DNA from: Sphingomonas nostoxanthinifaciens
Lineage (GTDB): Bacteria > Pseudomonadota > Alphaproteobacteria > Sphingomonadales > Sphingomonadaceae
Length of the DNA stretch: 64,000 bases
NCBI RefSeq assembly: GCF_019930585.1
Contig: NZ_CP082839.1
Span: forward strand, 2,166,001 to 2,230,000
Direction of reading: 5' to 3'
The notes below the pieces were generated by a model that ran no database searches, was not told where the DNA came from, and saw nothing but the letters and a program-made list of their open reading frames with translations. Positions 26,761 to 36,272 of the stretch are shown here, one piece after another. The translations under genes and the position numbers were made by a program. Within the stretch, counting starts at the first letter, position 1; the number at the start of each line of letters is the position of its first letter.

Positions 26761-29307
26761 GTGAAAGCATTCTATCTTCTGTTGTGCACGACGGCAGCGA
26801 TTCCAGTCGGGGTCTCGGCCCAGACTGCGCCGCAATCGATCGACAACACGGCCGCGAATAATGGTGGCACGATCGTGATCACCGGCCGTCTCGAAGCGAC
26901 TGCCCGTCAGGAGCAGGCCGCCGCGCCCAATCTCGTCAACATCCAGCCGGCCGAGACGATCGCCAAATATCCCGACGTCAACGCGGCGGAAGCCTTGGGC
27001 CGCGTGCCCGGCGTCGCGCTCTCGATCGACACCGGCGAAGGGCGCTTCGTCAATATCCGCGGCCTCGACGGCAATCTGAACGGCGCGACCCTCGGCGGCG
27101 TGGTGCTGCTCAACACCCAGCCGGGTGGAACCTACTTCAACGGATCGGGCCGCGCGGTGGAGTTCGATACCGTGCCGATCGGCGCGATCGACCGTATCTC
27201 CGTGATCAAGACCGGCCTGCCCGATCATGAGGCCGAGGGCCTCGGCGGCTCGATCGAGCTCACGCCGCGCACCGCCATCGGTCTCAAGAAGCCCTTCGCC
27301 GACATCACGCTCGGCGGTGGGTACGAGCCGCTCCATTCGTCCGCCCTCTATCGCGACGAAGTCGTGCTGGGCGCGCCGGTCGGGCATAACGTCGACGGCA
27401 ACGCCTTGTTCTCCTTCGTGGTGACGCAGTTCCTCTACAATGATCGCCGCGCGGTCGACGACGTCGAGGCTGCCTACAAGGACGATCAGGCCAACGGCGT
27501 GCCGGACAAGGCCTTCGATGCGCTCGAGCTGCGCCGCTACGACTATCACCGCCGCCGCTTCGGCTATAGCGGCGAGTTCGACCTCACGCCGAACGCCAAC
27601 AACCGCATCTATGCCCGCGTCAGCATCGCCGGCTATAACGAGCATGCCTATCGCAACCGCCTCGTCCTCAGCGGTCTCGGCGATGCGGTGACGGTCGATC
27701 CCGCCAATGCCAACGGGCTGATCGCGACCGGCGTGTCAGCCACGAAGACGCTGCGCGATTATGACGAGACGCACCGCAACACGGTGTTCCAGATCGGCGG
27801 CGAGCATCATCTCGGCATCTTCAAGCTCGACTGGTTCGGCGCCTATTCGCGCGCGACCTATGACAAGCATTACGACTATAACAGCACCTTCGCCGGGCCG
27901 ACCGGGCTGACCGTCGCCTATGACAACACCACCAATCCCAATTACCCAAGCTATTCGGTGGTATCGGGCGGCAGCATCACCAATTCCGCCAATTACGCAC
28001 TCGACAATATCGTCAACCAGCCCGAGCATGATCGCGATCAGGAATGGTCCTATGCAGCCAACCTGAGCGCTTCGCCCGGCCTGACCGCGGGCGACGAGAT
28101 CAAGATCGGCGGCAAACTGCGTTACCGCCACAAGACCGCCAATCCCTATGGCTGGAGTTCGGACGCGACCGGCAACAGCCTGACCGGGCTGCAAAGCGGT
28201 GGGCCCTACACTTATTATGACGGCCATTACATGATCGGTTCGGGGCTCGCCGGCGACGCGCTGCGCGGCCTGTTCCTGCAGGGCGCGACCGGCAGCCCGG
28301 TCCTCAATGCCGGCGGCAGCTTCGACGACAATGAGGACGTCTCCGCCGGTTATGCGCAATATGACGGCACCTTCGGGGCGCTGGGCGTTCTTGCCGGCGT
28401 GCGCGTCGAGCATACGTCGGTGACGTATCGCGGCATCGCGACGACGACGCAGGCCGACGGCTCAACCCTGCTCACGCCGCAATCGCAGCATCACACCTAC
28501 ACCAATGTCTTCCCGACGGTGCAGCTGCGCTACCAGATCGCGCCGAAATTGGTCGGCCGCGCGACCTACTCGACCGGCATCGCCCGGCCGGGCTTCTACC
28601 AGACGATCCAGTCGGCCAACGTCGACGTCGGCAACCAGGCGGTGGCGATCGGCAATCCTGCGCTCAAGCCGACAACGGGCCAGAATTTCGACGCGTCGCT
28701 GGAATATTACCTTCCCGGCAACGGCATCGTGTCGCTCGGCTTCTTCGACAAGGAGTTCAGCAACTACATCGTCGCCCGCACCACCCGCGGCAGCTATCCG
28801 GGCTTCACCGGCATCTTCACGGTCGACAGCTACCAGAACATCTCCGGCGCGCATGCCCGGGGTATAGAGGCGGCATTCGTCAACCGCTTCGCCGGCCTGC
28901 CCGGATTGCTGTCCGGCCTCGGCGTCGACAGCAACTTCACCTATGTCACCTCGTCGGCCGCCGTCCGTGGCGGCGAGCATGTCACGCTGCCGGGCACGTT
29001 CAAATATACCGGCAACGCGGCGGTCTTCTACGAGCGCGAACGCGCCAAGCTGCGCCTGTCGGGCCAGTATGAGTCGGCGGTGCTGTTCGGCATCGGCGCC
29101 AATCGCGCGACCGACATCTTCCAGGACAAGCGGTTCACGCTGGACCTCACGGGCAGCTATCAGCTGACCAAGCGGGTCGAGCTGTACGCCAACGTCAAGA
29201 ACCTCACCAACGCGCCGTTGCGCTTCTACGAGGGGTCATCGAACCGGCCGATCCAGCGTGAATTCTACGATGTCACGATCGAAGGCGGCGTCAAGGTTCA
29301 CCTCTAG
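26761..29307 (+). CDS. TonB-dependent receptor
   Basis: Outer-membrane ligand-gated porin energised by TonB, 848 aa. GTG at 26761 is chosen because it places a signal peptide (KAFYLLLCTTAAIPVGVSAQ) at the N terminus and has a GGGCGG-type ribosome-binding site. The plug begins near IVITGRLEATARQEQ and contains YPDVNAAEALGRVPGV and VNIRGLDGNLNGA. This opening is typical of the large receptor group in sphingomonads and Caulobacter that serves varied organic substrates. The barrel ends YDVTIEGGVKVHL. There is no N-terminal signalling domain, so it is not itself a transcriptional signaller. The substrate is unknown. Confidence 0.9.
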   Translation: MKAFYLLLCTTAAIPVGVSAQTAPQSIDNTAANNGGTIVITGRLEATARQEQAAAPNLVNIQPAETIAKYPDVNAAEALGRVPGVALSIDTGEGRFVNIRGLDGNLNGATLGGVVLLNTQPGGTYFNGSGRAVEFDTVPIGAIDRISVIKTGLPDHEAEGLGGSIELTPRTAIGLKKPFADITLGGGYEPLHSSALYRDEVVLGAPVGHNVDGNALFSFVVTQFLYNDRRAVDDVEAAYKDDQANGVPDKAFDALELRRYDYHRRRFGYSGEFDLTPNANNRIYARVSIAGYNEHAYRNRLVLSGLGDAVTVDPANANGLIATGVSATKTLRDYDETHRNTVFQIGGEHHLGIFKLDWFGAYSRATYDKHYDYNSTFAGPTGLTVAYDNTTNPNYPSYSVVSGGSITNSANYALDNIVNQPEHDRDQEWSYAANLSASPGLTAGDEIKIGGKLRYRHKTANPYGWSSDATGNSLTGLQSGGPYTYYDGHYMIGSGLAGDALRGLFLQGATGSPVLNAGGSFDDNEDVSAGYAQYDGTFGALGVLAGVRVEHTSVTYRGIATTTQADGSTLLTPQSQHHTYTNVFPTVQLRYQIAPKLVGRATYSTGIARPGFYQTIQSANVDVGNQAVAIGNPALKPTTGQNFDASLEYYLPGNGIVSLGFFDKEFSNYIVARTTRGSYPGFTGIFTVDSYQNISGAHARGIEAAFVNRFAGLPGLLSGLGVDSNFTYVTSSAAVRGGEHVTLPGTFKYTGNAAVFYERERAKLRLSGQYESAVLFGIGANRATDIFQDKRFTLDLTGSYQLTKRVELYANVKNLTNAPLRFYEGSSNRPIQREFYDVTIEGGVKVHL

Positions 29308-29315
29308 GAAATCGA

Positions 29316-29354
29316 CCGTAGTCCGGAGCGCGCTTGCTGCGCTCCGGGCTACGG
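29316..29354. terminator. 16-bp hairpin between two convergent TonB-receptor genes
   Basis: CCGTAGTCCGGAGCGC (29316-29331) pairs with GCGCTCCGGGCTACGG (29339-29354) around a 7-nt loop, with one T-G wobble. It lies 8 nt after the + strand receptor and 11 nt after the - strand receptor, so it can terminate transcription from both sides. No T-run is present. Confidence 0.7.
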
Positions 29355-29365
29355 CAACGCCGGTG

Positions 29366-31708
29366 CTAGAAGCGCGCGTCGATCCCGAAGCGGACGGTGC
29401 GCGGACGAACGGGCGTGGTTTGCAGGCGATCGGCCACCCGGAACGGATCGCCCAGCGAAAAGGTGTTCGCGGTGGTGTCGGTCAGGTTCGCGACGCTGAG
29501 ATCGAAGCCGAGCCGTTCGGTCCCGATCCGGAGATCGGCGCTCGCATCCAGATAATTGCCCTGCGGGATGTTGAGCAGCGGCCCGACGCCGAGGCGCGAC
29601 TGGCCCACATAGCGCGCGGCAAGACCGGTCGACACACGCCACCGTTCGGTCAACCGGCGCGAATAGGTCGCCGCAATGCGACCGCCGATCGCGGGAATGT
29701 TGGGCAGTTGCGACGCGTCCGATCCCACGAATGCCGGCGCGGGGTGGGTCAGCTCGCTATCGTTGAGGAAGATGCTGGCCTGCAGATCGACGCCCTCGAG
29801 AGGTCGCCACCCGACCCTGCCCTCGGCCCCGAGGATGCGGCCGTCGCCGATATTGCTGGAATAGGGTAGCCCGGTCGTGCCCACGAGATCGGCCTGGATG
29901 TTGTTCCACGCCGAATAGGACAGGCTGGCCGATGCGCTGACGTGGCCGAGCGCCTCCCGCCCTGCGCGCACGCCACCCTGCCATGTCGTGATGAGATCGC
30001 CGTGGAAGCGCTGGACGCTCTGCGATGACGGATCGCCGCTCACCTCCAGCCCACCGGGGCGGAATCCCTGCTCGACCCGAGCAAACAATGTCGTCCCGTG
30101 CGTCCCGAGGCGCCATACCAGCCCTGCGGACGGCAGGATGCGGACCTGGTGGCGGCTCGGCTCCGATGGCTCGCCGGGCTGGTCCAGCGCTTGGCCGTCC
30201 AGAACGGTGAGGCTGACGCGCGCGCCCGCCGTCACGATCAACCGGCGCGCCACCGGCTGCGTCACCTCGCCGAACAGGGCGGCATCGGCGATCGTGTTGC
30301 GCACGCCCTCGATCCGGGTGGGGGCGTCGACCGGGCCCAGCGTACGGGTCAGCCGCTCTTCGTCCACCACCAGGCTCGAGCCGATCAGCCAGCCGCGACC
30401 GCCGGTCCCTTCGTGCGAAAGGCGCGTCTCGTTCGAGTAGAGGAGGATGGCGTTGGTCTGGCCGAACAGGGTCGGCGAGCCGCCGACAGGCGTGAAATCG
30501 TACGAGGAGCCGACGTCGTGCCGGATCACGCTGGCCGTCGAGACCAGGCGCGTATTGCCCCAGCTTTTGGTCAGCGTGATCCCGCCGAGCGCGTAATCAT
30601 TATCGAACGGCTGCGCGACCGCGCTGCGCCGCTCCAGCCGCGGGAGGTTGCGTTCGGCATATTGGCCGTCGGCGCTGTCGATGTTCTGCAGGGTGCCGGA
30701 CAAGGTAAGCACCCAGCCGTCGCCCAACTCCCCCTTCAAGGCCACTCGGCCGCCGATCGTCCTCGTGCGGTTGACGTCCCGCAACCCGCGCCCGACGTCG
30801 TCGATATAGCCGCCGTCCACCGATCGGTAGGCGACGCCGCGGACCGCGACCCGGCCATCGATGATGGGCAGATTGAGCATGCCCGCCGCATCGCTGCCAT
30901 CCGCTCCCTTGTAGGTGTCGGAAAAGCCAGCCGCGAAACTGCCATGGGCGTGGTCGAGATCGACCGCCTCCGGTACGATCCGAAAGATGCCGCCCAGCGA
31001 CCCGGCGCCGTAGAGCGTGCCTTGCGGCCCCTCCAATACCTCGACCTGCGCGACGTCGTAGAGGGTCAGGTCGGGATCGGGGGCGTTGTAATTAAGACGG
31101 ATGTCGCCGAGATATTGGCCCACGGTCGCCTGCGTCGGCCCGTTGAAGCTGGAATCGGCGACGCCGCGGATGAACAGCTTGTTGCGCCCCGGCCCGAGAT
31201 TGGTCGACGCCAGCGTCGGCAGCCGCGCGACGATGCCCGCGCTGCCGCGCGCGCTCCTTCCCGGGGCCAGATCGTCACCCACGATGATCAGGGCGGTTCC
31301 AGCATAATCGGTTGCGGGGGTCTGGCGTTTGCTCGCGGTGACGATGATCGCGCTGGGCACATCCGGCACCGGCACCGGCGGCGGCGGCGGCAGCGGCCTG
31401 CCGCGACGTAGACAAGGCTCGACCCGATAGGTTTGCGCGTCAATCCGGCGCAGGCAGGCATCCAGACCCTTGATCAGCCGCCGGATGGCTGCTTCCGGTG
31501 CGATCGGTCCGGCGAGGCCGGGGACACGCTGCCGCGCGAGCGAGGGATCCGAAACCCCCACGCTTATGCCCGCACTGCCGCCAAGCATCGCCAATGCCTC
31601 GCCCAGACTGCCTGCGGGAATCCATGGCCGCGCGCTCGCCGCCAACCCGTAACCGTTCGTTCCCGCCGCCAGCAGCGCCGCGACGAAGGCCCGCTCAGTG
31701 GACCGCAC
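29366..31708 (-). CDS. FecA-type TonB-dependent receptor with N-terminal signalling (STN) domain
   Basis: An 780-aa outer-membrane receptor. After a short signal sequence, residues about 28-100 form an STN domain (PAGSLGEALAMLGGSAGISVGV ... LDACLRRIDAQTYRVEP, shown in part), the part that contacts FecR. A Pro-rich linker follows, then TonB-box-like SAIIVTASKRQ, plug with VEVLEGPQGTLYGAGSLGG, and barrel ending TVRFGIDARF. The GTG start at 31708 overlaps the fecR-like stop by 14 nt. With the two upstream genes it makes a cell-surface signalling triad. The ligand is probably an iron chelate or similar large solute, but this is not shown. Confidence 0.9.
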   Translation of the reverse strand: MRSTERAFVAALLAAGTNGYGLAASARPWIPAGSLGEALAMLGGSAGISVGVSDPSLARQRVPGLAGPIAPEAAIRRLIKGLDACLRRIDAQTYRVEPCLRRGRPLPPPPPVPVPDVPSAIIVTASKRQTPATDYAGTALIIVGDDLAPGRSARGSAGIVARLPTLASTNLGPGRNKLFIRGVADSSFNGPTQATVGQYLGDIRLNYNAPDPDLTLYDVAQVEVLEGPQGTLYGAGSLGGIFRIVPEAVDLDHAHGSFAAGFSDTYKGADGSDAAGMLNLPIIDGRVAVRGVAYRSVDGGYIDDVGRGLRDVNRTRTIGGRVALKGELGDGWVLTLSGTLQNIDSADGQYAERNLPRLERRSAVAQPFDNDYALGGITLTKSWGNTRLVSTASVIRHDVGSSYDFTPVGGSPTLFGQTNAILLYSNETRLSHEGTGGRGWLIGSSLVVDEERLTRTLGPVDAPTRIEGVRNTIADAALFGEVTQPVARRLIVTAGARVSLTVLDGQALDQPGEPSEPSRHQVRILPSAGLVWRLGTHGTTLFARVEQGFRPGGLEVSGDPSSQSVQRFHGDLITTWQGGVRAGREALGHVSASASLSYSAWNNIQADLVGTTGLPYSSNIGDGRILGAEGRVGWRPLEGVDLQASIFLNDSELTHPAPAFVGSDASQLPNIPAIGGRIAATYSRRLTERWRVSTGLAARYVGQSRLGVGPLLNIPQGNYLDASADLRIGTERLGFDLSVANLTDTTANTFSLGDPFRVADRLQTTPVRPRTVRFGIDARF

Positions 31709-32675
31709 GTGCGGGCGGTTTCAACTGCCATTCGCCGGGTGAGGAACTGATCGTGACGTCCAACAACCCCTCCAGCCGGTTTCGCATGACGTCGCCCTGC
31801 TTCGCCACGACGATCGTGCCGCTGAACCGTCGCTGGGCAAGATCGGGATCGACCGTTACGCGCTTGCCCAGCGCACGCCCAATGTCAATCGCGACCCAGG
31901 CGAGCGGCGCGCTGTGGTAACTGAGGCGGCCCGACTTCCACGAACCCACCTTGGTGCGATCGACATCGTAGACCTCCAGCGTACCCGGGCTTGCCCCGGT
32001 TCGCGCCGCCTGCCCGGCCACCAGCAGGACGTTTCGGCCCGCCGGATCGTAGGCGACCGATCCCTCGGCGACGGCCACATCCAGGCCGTCCAGACGACGC
32101 GATACGTCGAAGGCGGTCCCGACATCGCGCAAGATCGTCGCGCCCACCACGACCTCGAACGGCCGATCGGCATGATGGACCACGCTGAATGCCGCTTCTC
32201 CCTGTTCCAGCTGCACGCGTCGCTGGTCGCCCGACGCGATGCGGATACGGCTGTCCCCATTCATGCTGACCAGGGTGCCGTCGGCCAGACGCAATGCACG
32301 CGTCTCGCCCGGCGCAGTGACGATGAGCCGATCGGACGGCGCCGACTGCCAGCCATGCACGCCCCACACTCCCCCAAGGACAGCGACCATCGCCGCCGCC
32401 GCGGCCATCCATGCTCGACCGGCCCCACGCCGCGCCTGCGGCGTCGTGTCGTCGACGAGCAGCGCCGCGTGGTCAATCTTCTGTTCGACGCGCCGCGCGT
32501 GCAAAGCGCGATCGGCATCCTCCTCGGCCCGCACGACCAAGTCGTATACTGGCGAATGGGCCGGGTCGGCTTCCAGCCACGTCGTAAAACTGGCCCATCC
32601 CTGCGCGTCGAGCGTGGGTACGCGCAGCCGCCATGCGATTGCCTCGCGCTCGGTGCGATCGTCAGCTGCCAGCAT
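31695..32675 (-). CDS. FecR-family anti-sigma regulator
   Basis: Inner-membrane sigma-factor regulator, 326 aa from the ATG at 32675. The N-terminal cytoplasmic part (AIAWRLRVPTLDAQGWASF ... WLEADPAHSPVYD) is the FecR sigma-binding region. One helix follows (AWMAAAAAMVAVLGGVWGV), then the periplasmic FecR domain with LADGTLVSMNGDSRIRI and FEVVVGATILRDVGTAFDV. The start overlaps the sigma gene by 14 nt and the end overlaps the receptor gene by 14 nt. Confidence 0.9.
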   Translation of the reverse strand: MLAADDRTEREAIAWRLRVPTLDAQGWASFTTWLEADPAHSPVYDLVVRAEEDADRALHARRVEQKIDHAALLVDDTTPQARRGAGRAWMAAAAAMVAVLGGVWGVHGWQSAPSDRLIVTAPGETRALRLADGTLVSMNGDSRIRIASGDQRRVQLEQGEAAFSVVHHADRPFEVVVGATILRDVGTAFDVSRRLDGLDVAVAEGSVAYDPAGRNVLLVAGQAARTGASPGTLEVYDVDRTKVGSWKSGRLSYHSAPLAWVAIDIGRALGKRVTVDPDLAQRRFSGTIVVAKQGDVMRNRLEGLLDVTISSSPGEWQLKPPARAVH

Positions 32676-33210
32676 CGGCCTTGTCCGGCAATGTGCTGCC
32701 GGCCCCCTCGATCGTCTCGCCCTGGACGCGACGGCGTACCGCAACCAGCGCGCGATATGCGCGCTGCAAATGCTTCTCCACCAGGCTCAGGCTGACGCCC
32801 AGTTCACGCGCAATTTCTTTCTGGCTCACGCCGTCGACGCGATAGCGCGTCAGGATGGAATGGGTGCGCTCGCCCAGATCGGTCAGCGCCTGCTCTGCGG
32901 CAATCAGCTTCTCGCGGGCATCCAGCGCCTGTTCGGGCGATGGCGCCTGCACCTGCATGCTTTCACCCCATTCGGATTCGCGCCGCGCCCGGCGCGTTCG
33001 CGCCCGGTGGCGGTCGAGCAACTGGTTGTCGGCCATGCGATAGAGGTAGGACAAAGGCTCGCTGATCGGCCCCGCATCCACCACACCAAGCTTCAGCCAC
33101 ATGTCCTGCAAGACGTCTTCGGCTTCGCCCCCTGCCCCCCGCGCACGCAGAAAACGAAGAAGGACCGCCTGATTCTCCATGAACACGGCCTGCATGCCGC
33201 CTTGCGTCAT
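32662..33210 (-). CDS. FecI-type ECF sigma factor
   Basis: Extracytoplasmic-function sigma factor, 182 aa if started at ATG 33210. Region 2 includes AEDVLQDMWLKLG and YLYRMADNQLLDRHRA; region 4 has SQKEIARELGVSLSLVEKHLQRAYRAL, a helix-turn-helix. ATG codons at 33195 and 33180 are alternatives, the former with AAGGCGG just upstream. It probably transcribes the downstream receptor when FecR relays a ligand signal. Confidence 0.9.
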   Translation of the reverse strand: MTQGGMQAVFMENQAVLLRFLRARGAGGEAEDVLQDMWLKLGVVDAGPISEPLSYLYRMADNQLLDRHRARTRRARRESEWGESMQVQAPSPEQALDAREKLIAAEQALTDLGERTHSILTRYRVDGVSQKEIARELGVSLSLVEKHLQRAYRALVAVRRRVQGETIEGAGSTLPDKADAGS

Positions 33211-33476
33211 CGCTTCGCCCGGGTGTTGGAGACGCGACGATCCTACCGCCGCGGCTCCATTCCCGCAAACAGGTTGAAGAGTGGCCGCCATTAGCTGCCC
33301 CGCTCGTTGCGGGTCGCCCACATCAATATGCGCGCGACGACGTACCAGCAGGTGCACGGCATCGACCCTTCCGAGCGCCGCGTGGGGCTGCCTGCAAAGC
33401 GCGTCCGTGTCGACGGATGCGCCGGCAAGATCGGCGGAGCCGCATGCGGAACGGATTTGCGAAGCACGTGCACGGT

Positions 33477-34727
33477 TCAGCCTCCGATGCTGGCTGAGGA
33501 GAGATCGGGGACGGCAAAAGAGCGGGGTGTCCAGCTGGGACCCTCCACGCCGATCGAGCGCTGACTACGCCGACGCACCGCGTCGAAAACCATGAGATAG
33601 CCTGCTGCCGCTGCGCCGATCCGATGGCGTGCATGCAGGCGACCGGGCGCCGCGTCGCTCGCCGACCTTCCGCCCGCGAGCGTGGCATCGATCGCGGCGG
33701 CGACGAGGCCGACATCCGGCGGCACGATGATGCTCGAGGGATAATCGCCGACGATCTCGCTGATGGCGGGGGAGCATGGCGTGGTGATCACCGGCACGCC
33801 GGCCGCGATCGCCTCCACCAATACGGCCGGATAGCCTTCGAAATGGGAGGTCAGGAGCAGAGCGGATGCGCGGGCGAGATCGGCCTGCACGGCATTGCGG
33901 TAACCGGGCATGATGACCCGATCCGCAATACCCAGCTTCTTCGCCCGGCGCGCGAGCCGCGCACGCAGCCGTCCTTCGCCCAGCAGAAGCAGATCGGCAT
34001 CATTGGCGGCTCTGGAACACGCGAATGCATCCAGCGCCAATTCGATATTCTTCTGCCGCTCCAGCCGGCCGATCACGAGGACGAGCGGTCGACCTGAGGG
34101 CGCCGGCCGTCTGATCGGGAGCGCGTCCGCGAGGATCGGTTCCCAGGCCATCGCGGTATCCGGCCGGCCCAACGCATCGCGCGCCGCATCCCGAAGCGCG
34201 GGGCTCATCGCGACGAAGGCATCGATCCACGCGGCCATCTGCCGCAAAATGAAATTGTGTGCAGTCGTGATGGCCGGGTTGGAGGATCGACTGGTTACAG
34301 GGTTGCTGAGTTTGCAGATCGTGGTGGCGCCCGACGTGCCGAGTTGCGCGCACCGGGCGAGGACCGGCAGATGGAAATTCCCCGGCGCGAACACGACGTC
34401 CTGTGGGCTCAGCTTCAGGAAATCGGCCAGCGCCGCCCCGAGCCGCGCGCGCGAGCGCGGGCCGCGCACGCATTCCCTCGAGGCACGGACGACCGCGACG
34501 CCCGGCGCAACGAGGTCGCGAAGCTGCCCGCCCTCGGTGCCGCAGAACAAGGTGACGTCCCGCCCCGACGCAGACCAGGCATCGGCCAGCCGGAGTGCGA
34601 CATGCTCGGTGCCACCTGCGGAAAAGTCGTGGAGCACGATCGTGATCCGGGCCGCCGCCGGGCTCTGGCGAATATCGTGCCCCGGACGTGCCGAGCCGAC
34701 ATCGCACGGCAGTTCACTCCACCGCAT
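33477..34727 (-). CDS. GT4-type glycosyltransferase, separated from the glycan block
   Basis: GT-B glycosyltransferase, 416 aa from ATG 34727, chosen because GCGAGG lies before it and the domain start ITIVLHDFSAGGTEHVALRL follows after about 27 residues. Longer starts up to 34907 are open but add a Pro/Arg-rich unconserved leader. Donor-site motifs: LVIGRLEQRKN-like LVIGRLERQKNIELALDAF, LLGEGRLRARL and EX7E in HFEGYPAVLVE. It shares the KLSNPVTSRS segment with the GT4 proteins at 16296 and 18888. It stands alone, with no other glycan gene adjacent. Confidence 0.85.
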   Translation of the reverse strand: MRWSELPCDVGSARPGHDIRQSPAAARITIVLHDFSAGGTEHVALRLADAWSASGRDVTLFCGTEGGQLRDLVAPGVAVVRASRECVRGPRSRARLGAALADFLKLSPQDVVFAPGNFHLPVLARCAQLGTSGATTICKLSNPVTSRSSNPAITTAHNFILRQMAAWIDAFVAMSPALRDAARDALGRPDTAMAWEPILADALPIRRPAPSGRPLVLVIGRLERQKNIELALDAFACSRAANDADLLLLGEGRLRARLARRAKKLGIADRVIMPGYRNAVQADLARASALLLTSHFEGYPAVLVEAIAAGVPVITTPCSPAISEIVGDYPSSIIVPPDVGLVAAAIDATLAGGRSASDAAPGRLHARHRIGAAAAGYLMVFDAVRRRSQRSIGVEGPSWTPRSFAVPDLSSASIGG

Positions 34728-35285
34728 CGCCGCCTCGCGCTGGCCGGGCAGAAAGTGTCTGGTCGATCCGCATGCGCGCAGGACGGCGGGACCACGCCAA
34801 ACCCGCATCGGCAGTGTCACTAGTGGCGCACGACGGTCGGGCATCGCACGAGAAATATCGTGAAGCGCCCGCCGGCGACCTTGGGGGCAACCGCCGGCGG
34901 TGCGCACCGTGGAACAACACGGCGAGCCGAGACGGCACAGATTGCCATTTCCCGCAGCCCGGCGCGGGCGCCCTGCGCAGAAGCGTTACGTTCTGATCCG
35001 GGGCAACGGCGCGCCCCGCGCGGCCAAAGTCCTACGGCATCCAAATGCCGAGAGGAGCAAATCGCAAGTTTATTCAGTCGTTTTACAGACTGCTTAAAGA
35101 GTGACGATCGCATTCATCATGCGCTCCAGTCGCCAATGAAGAAACGAGCTTATAAACTCTCGCAGCTTTCGAGTTCACATGGTTGCGCCGCCCTCGACAG
35201 ATTAAGTTTTCCCAATCTGACCTGTTTCTATGGCTTCGGCGAGGGTCTTCGCGCAGTGAACCTGCCTCTTTCAGGAGTCGTTTCC
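34728..35285. other. 558-bp intergenic region, divergent promoters
   Basis: No gene is supported. The part near the glycosyltransferase is GC-rich and may include its true longer N terminus (ATGs at 34808, 34844 and 34907). The part 35060-35220 is A/T-richer and contains the small inverted repeat AACTC/GAGTT at about 35154-35174. A promoter for the YncE-like gene is expected there. Its ribosome-binding site AGGAG lies just before 35286. Confidence 0.45.
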
Positions 35286-36272
35286 ATGCGCATCGCCTTT
35301 GCCTCGCTTGCCCTTTTGAGCGTCGCTGCCGCCCCGGCACCGCGCGCGCTGCCCGGGCCCGACGGTGGCGCATGGGATTATGCCAGCGTCGATGCCGCGG
35401 CTCATCGCCTGTATGTCGCCCGCTCGACCTCGATCACCATGTTCGATCTTTCGGGCAAGGCCGCGCCGCGGACGCTGGGTACGATCGTGCACGGCCACGG
35501 CGTCCTGCCGATCCCCGGCACTGCGCATCTGCTCGTGACGAGCGGCGACGACGACAGCGTCCGCATCATGGACACGGCCGACGGCCACGACGTCGCCCGG
35601 CTCGACGTCGGCAAGGATCCGGACGCGGCCGCGATCGACGCGGCGACGCACCGCGCTTACGTGATGAACGCCAAGAGCGGCAGCGTCTCGGTGATCGACC
35701 TGCATGCCAACAAGGTGGTCAACACGATCGCGCTGAAGCCCGGTCTGGAGTTTGGCGCGCTGGCGGCCAACGGCACGCTGTTCATCAATGACGAAGACGC
35801 CAACGAGATGGAAGTCGTCGACACCAAGGCGATGAAGGCAGCCGCGCCGATCGCCCTCACCGGCTGCGACGCGCCGAGCGGGCTCGCCTACGATGGAAAG
35901 ACCATGACGCTCATCGCCGCCTGCGCGAACGGCAAGGCCGCCGTGGTCGACGCCCGCACCCGCAAGCTCACCGGTTTGCTCGACATCGGGATGGGCCCGG
36001 ACGCGGTGATCCTCGATGCCGCGCGGCGGCACGCTTACATTCCCTGCGGCAAGAGCGGCGACCTGACGGTGATCGCGCTCGACGGCGCGCACGGCGCGCA
36101 CGTGACCGGCTCGATCAAGACCGAGCCTTACGCCCGGACCGGCACGCTCGATCCGCGTGATGGCACCGTCTATCTGCCGACGGCCAAGCTCGGCACGCCA
36201 GCGCCCGGCGCCAAGCGCGGCGCGCCGATCCCGGGCACGTTCCACCTGGTTGCGGTGCAGCCGGCAGCCTGA
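35286..36272 (+). CDS. secreted YncE-like beta-propeller protein
   Basis: A 328-aa periplasmic or secreted protein. Signal peptide MRIAFASLALLSVAAAPAP; strong ribosome-binding site AGGAG 9 nt upstream. The rest is six to seven propeller blades with repeating patterns such as RLYVARSTSITMFDLSG, AYVMNAKSGSVSVIDLHA and AYIPCGKSGDLTVIALDG. YncE-like proteins are often induced with iron uptake in enterobacteria, and this one sits before a siderophore receptor, but on its own transcript. The ligand is unknown. Confidence 0.83.
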   Translation: MRIAFASLALLSVAAAPAPRALPGPDGGAWDYASVDAAAHRLYVARSTSITMFDLSGKAAPRTLGTIVHGHGVLPIPGTAHLLVTSGDDDSVRIMDTADGHDVARLDVGKDPDAAAIDAATHRAYVMNAKSGSVSVIDLHANKVVNTIALKPGLEFGALAANGTLFINDEDANEMEVVDTKAMKAAAPIALTGCDAPSGLAYDGKTMTLIAACANGKAAVVDARTRKLTGLLDIGMGPDAVILDAARRHAYIPCGKSGDLTVIALDGAHGAHVTGSIKTEPYARTGTLDPRDGTVYLPTAKLGTPAPGAKRGAPIPGTFHLVAVQPAA

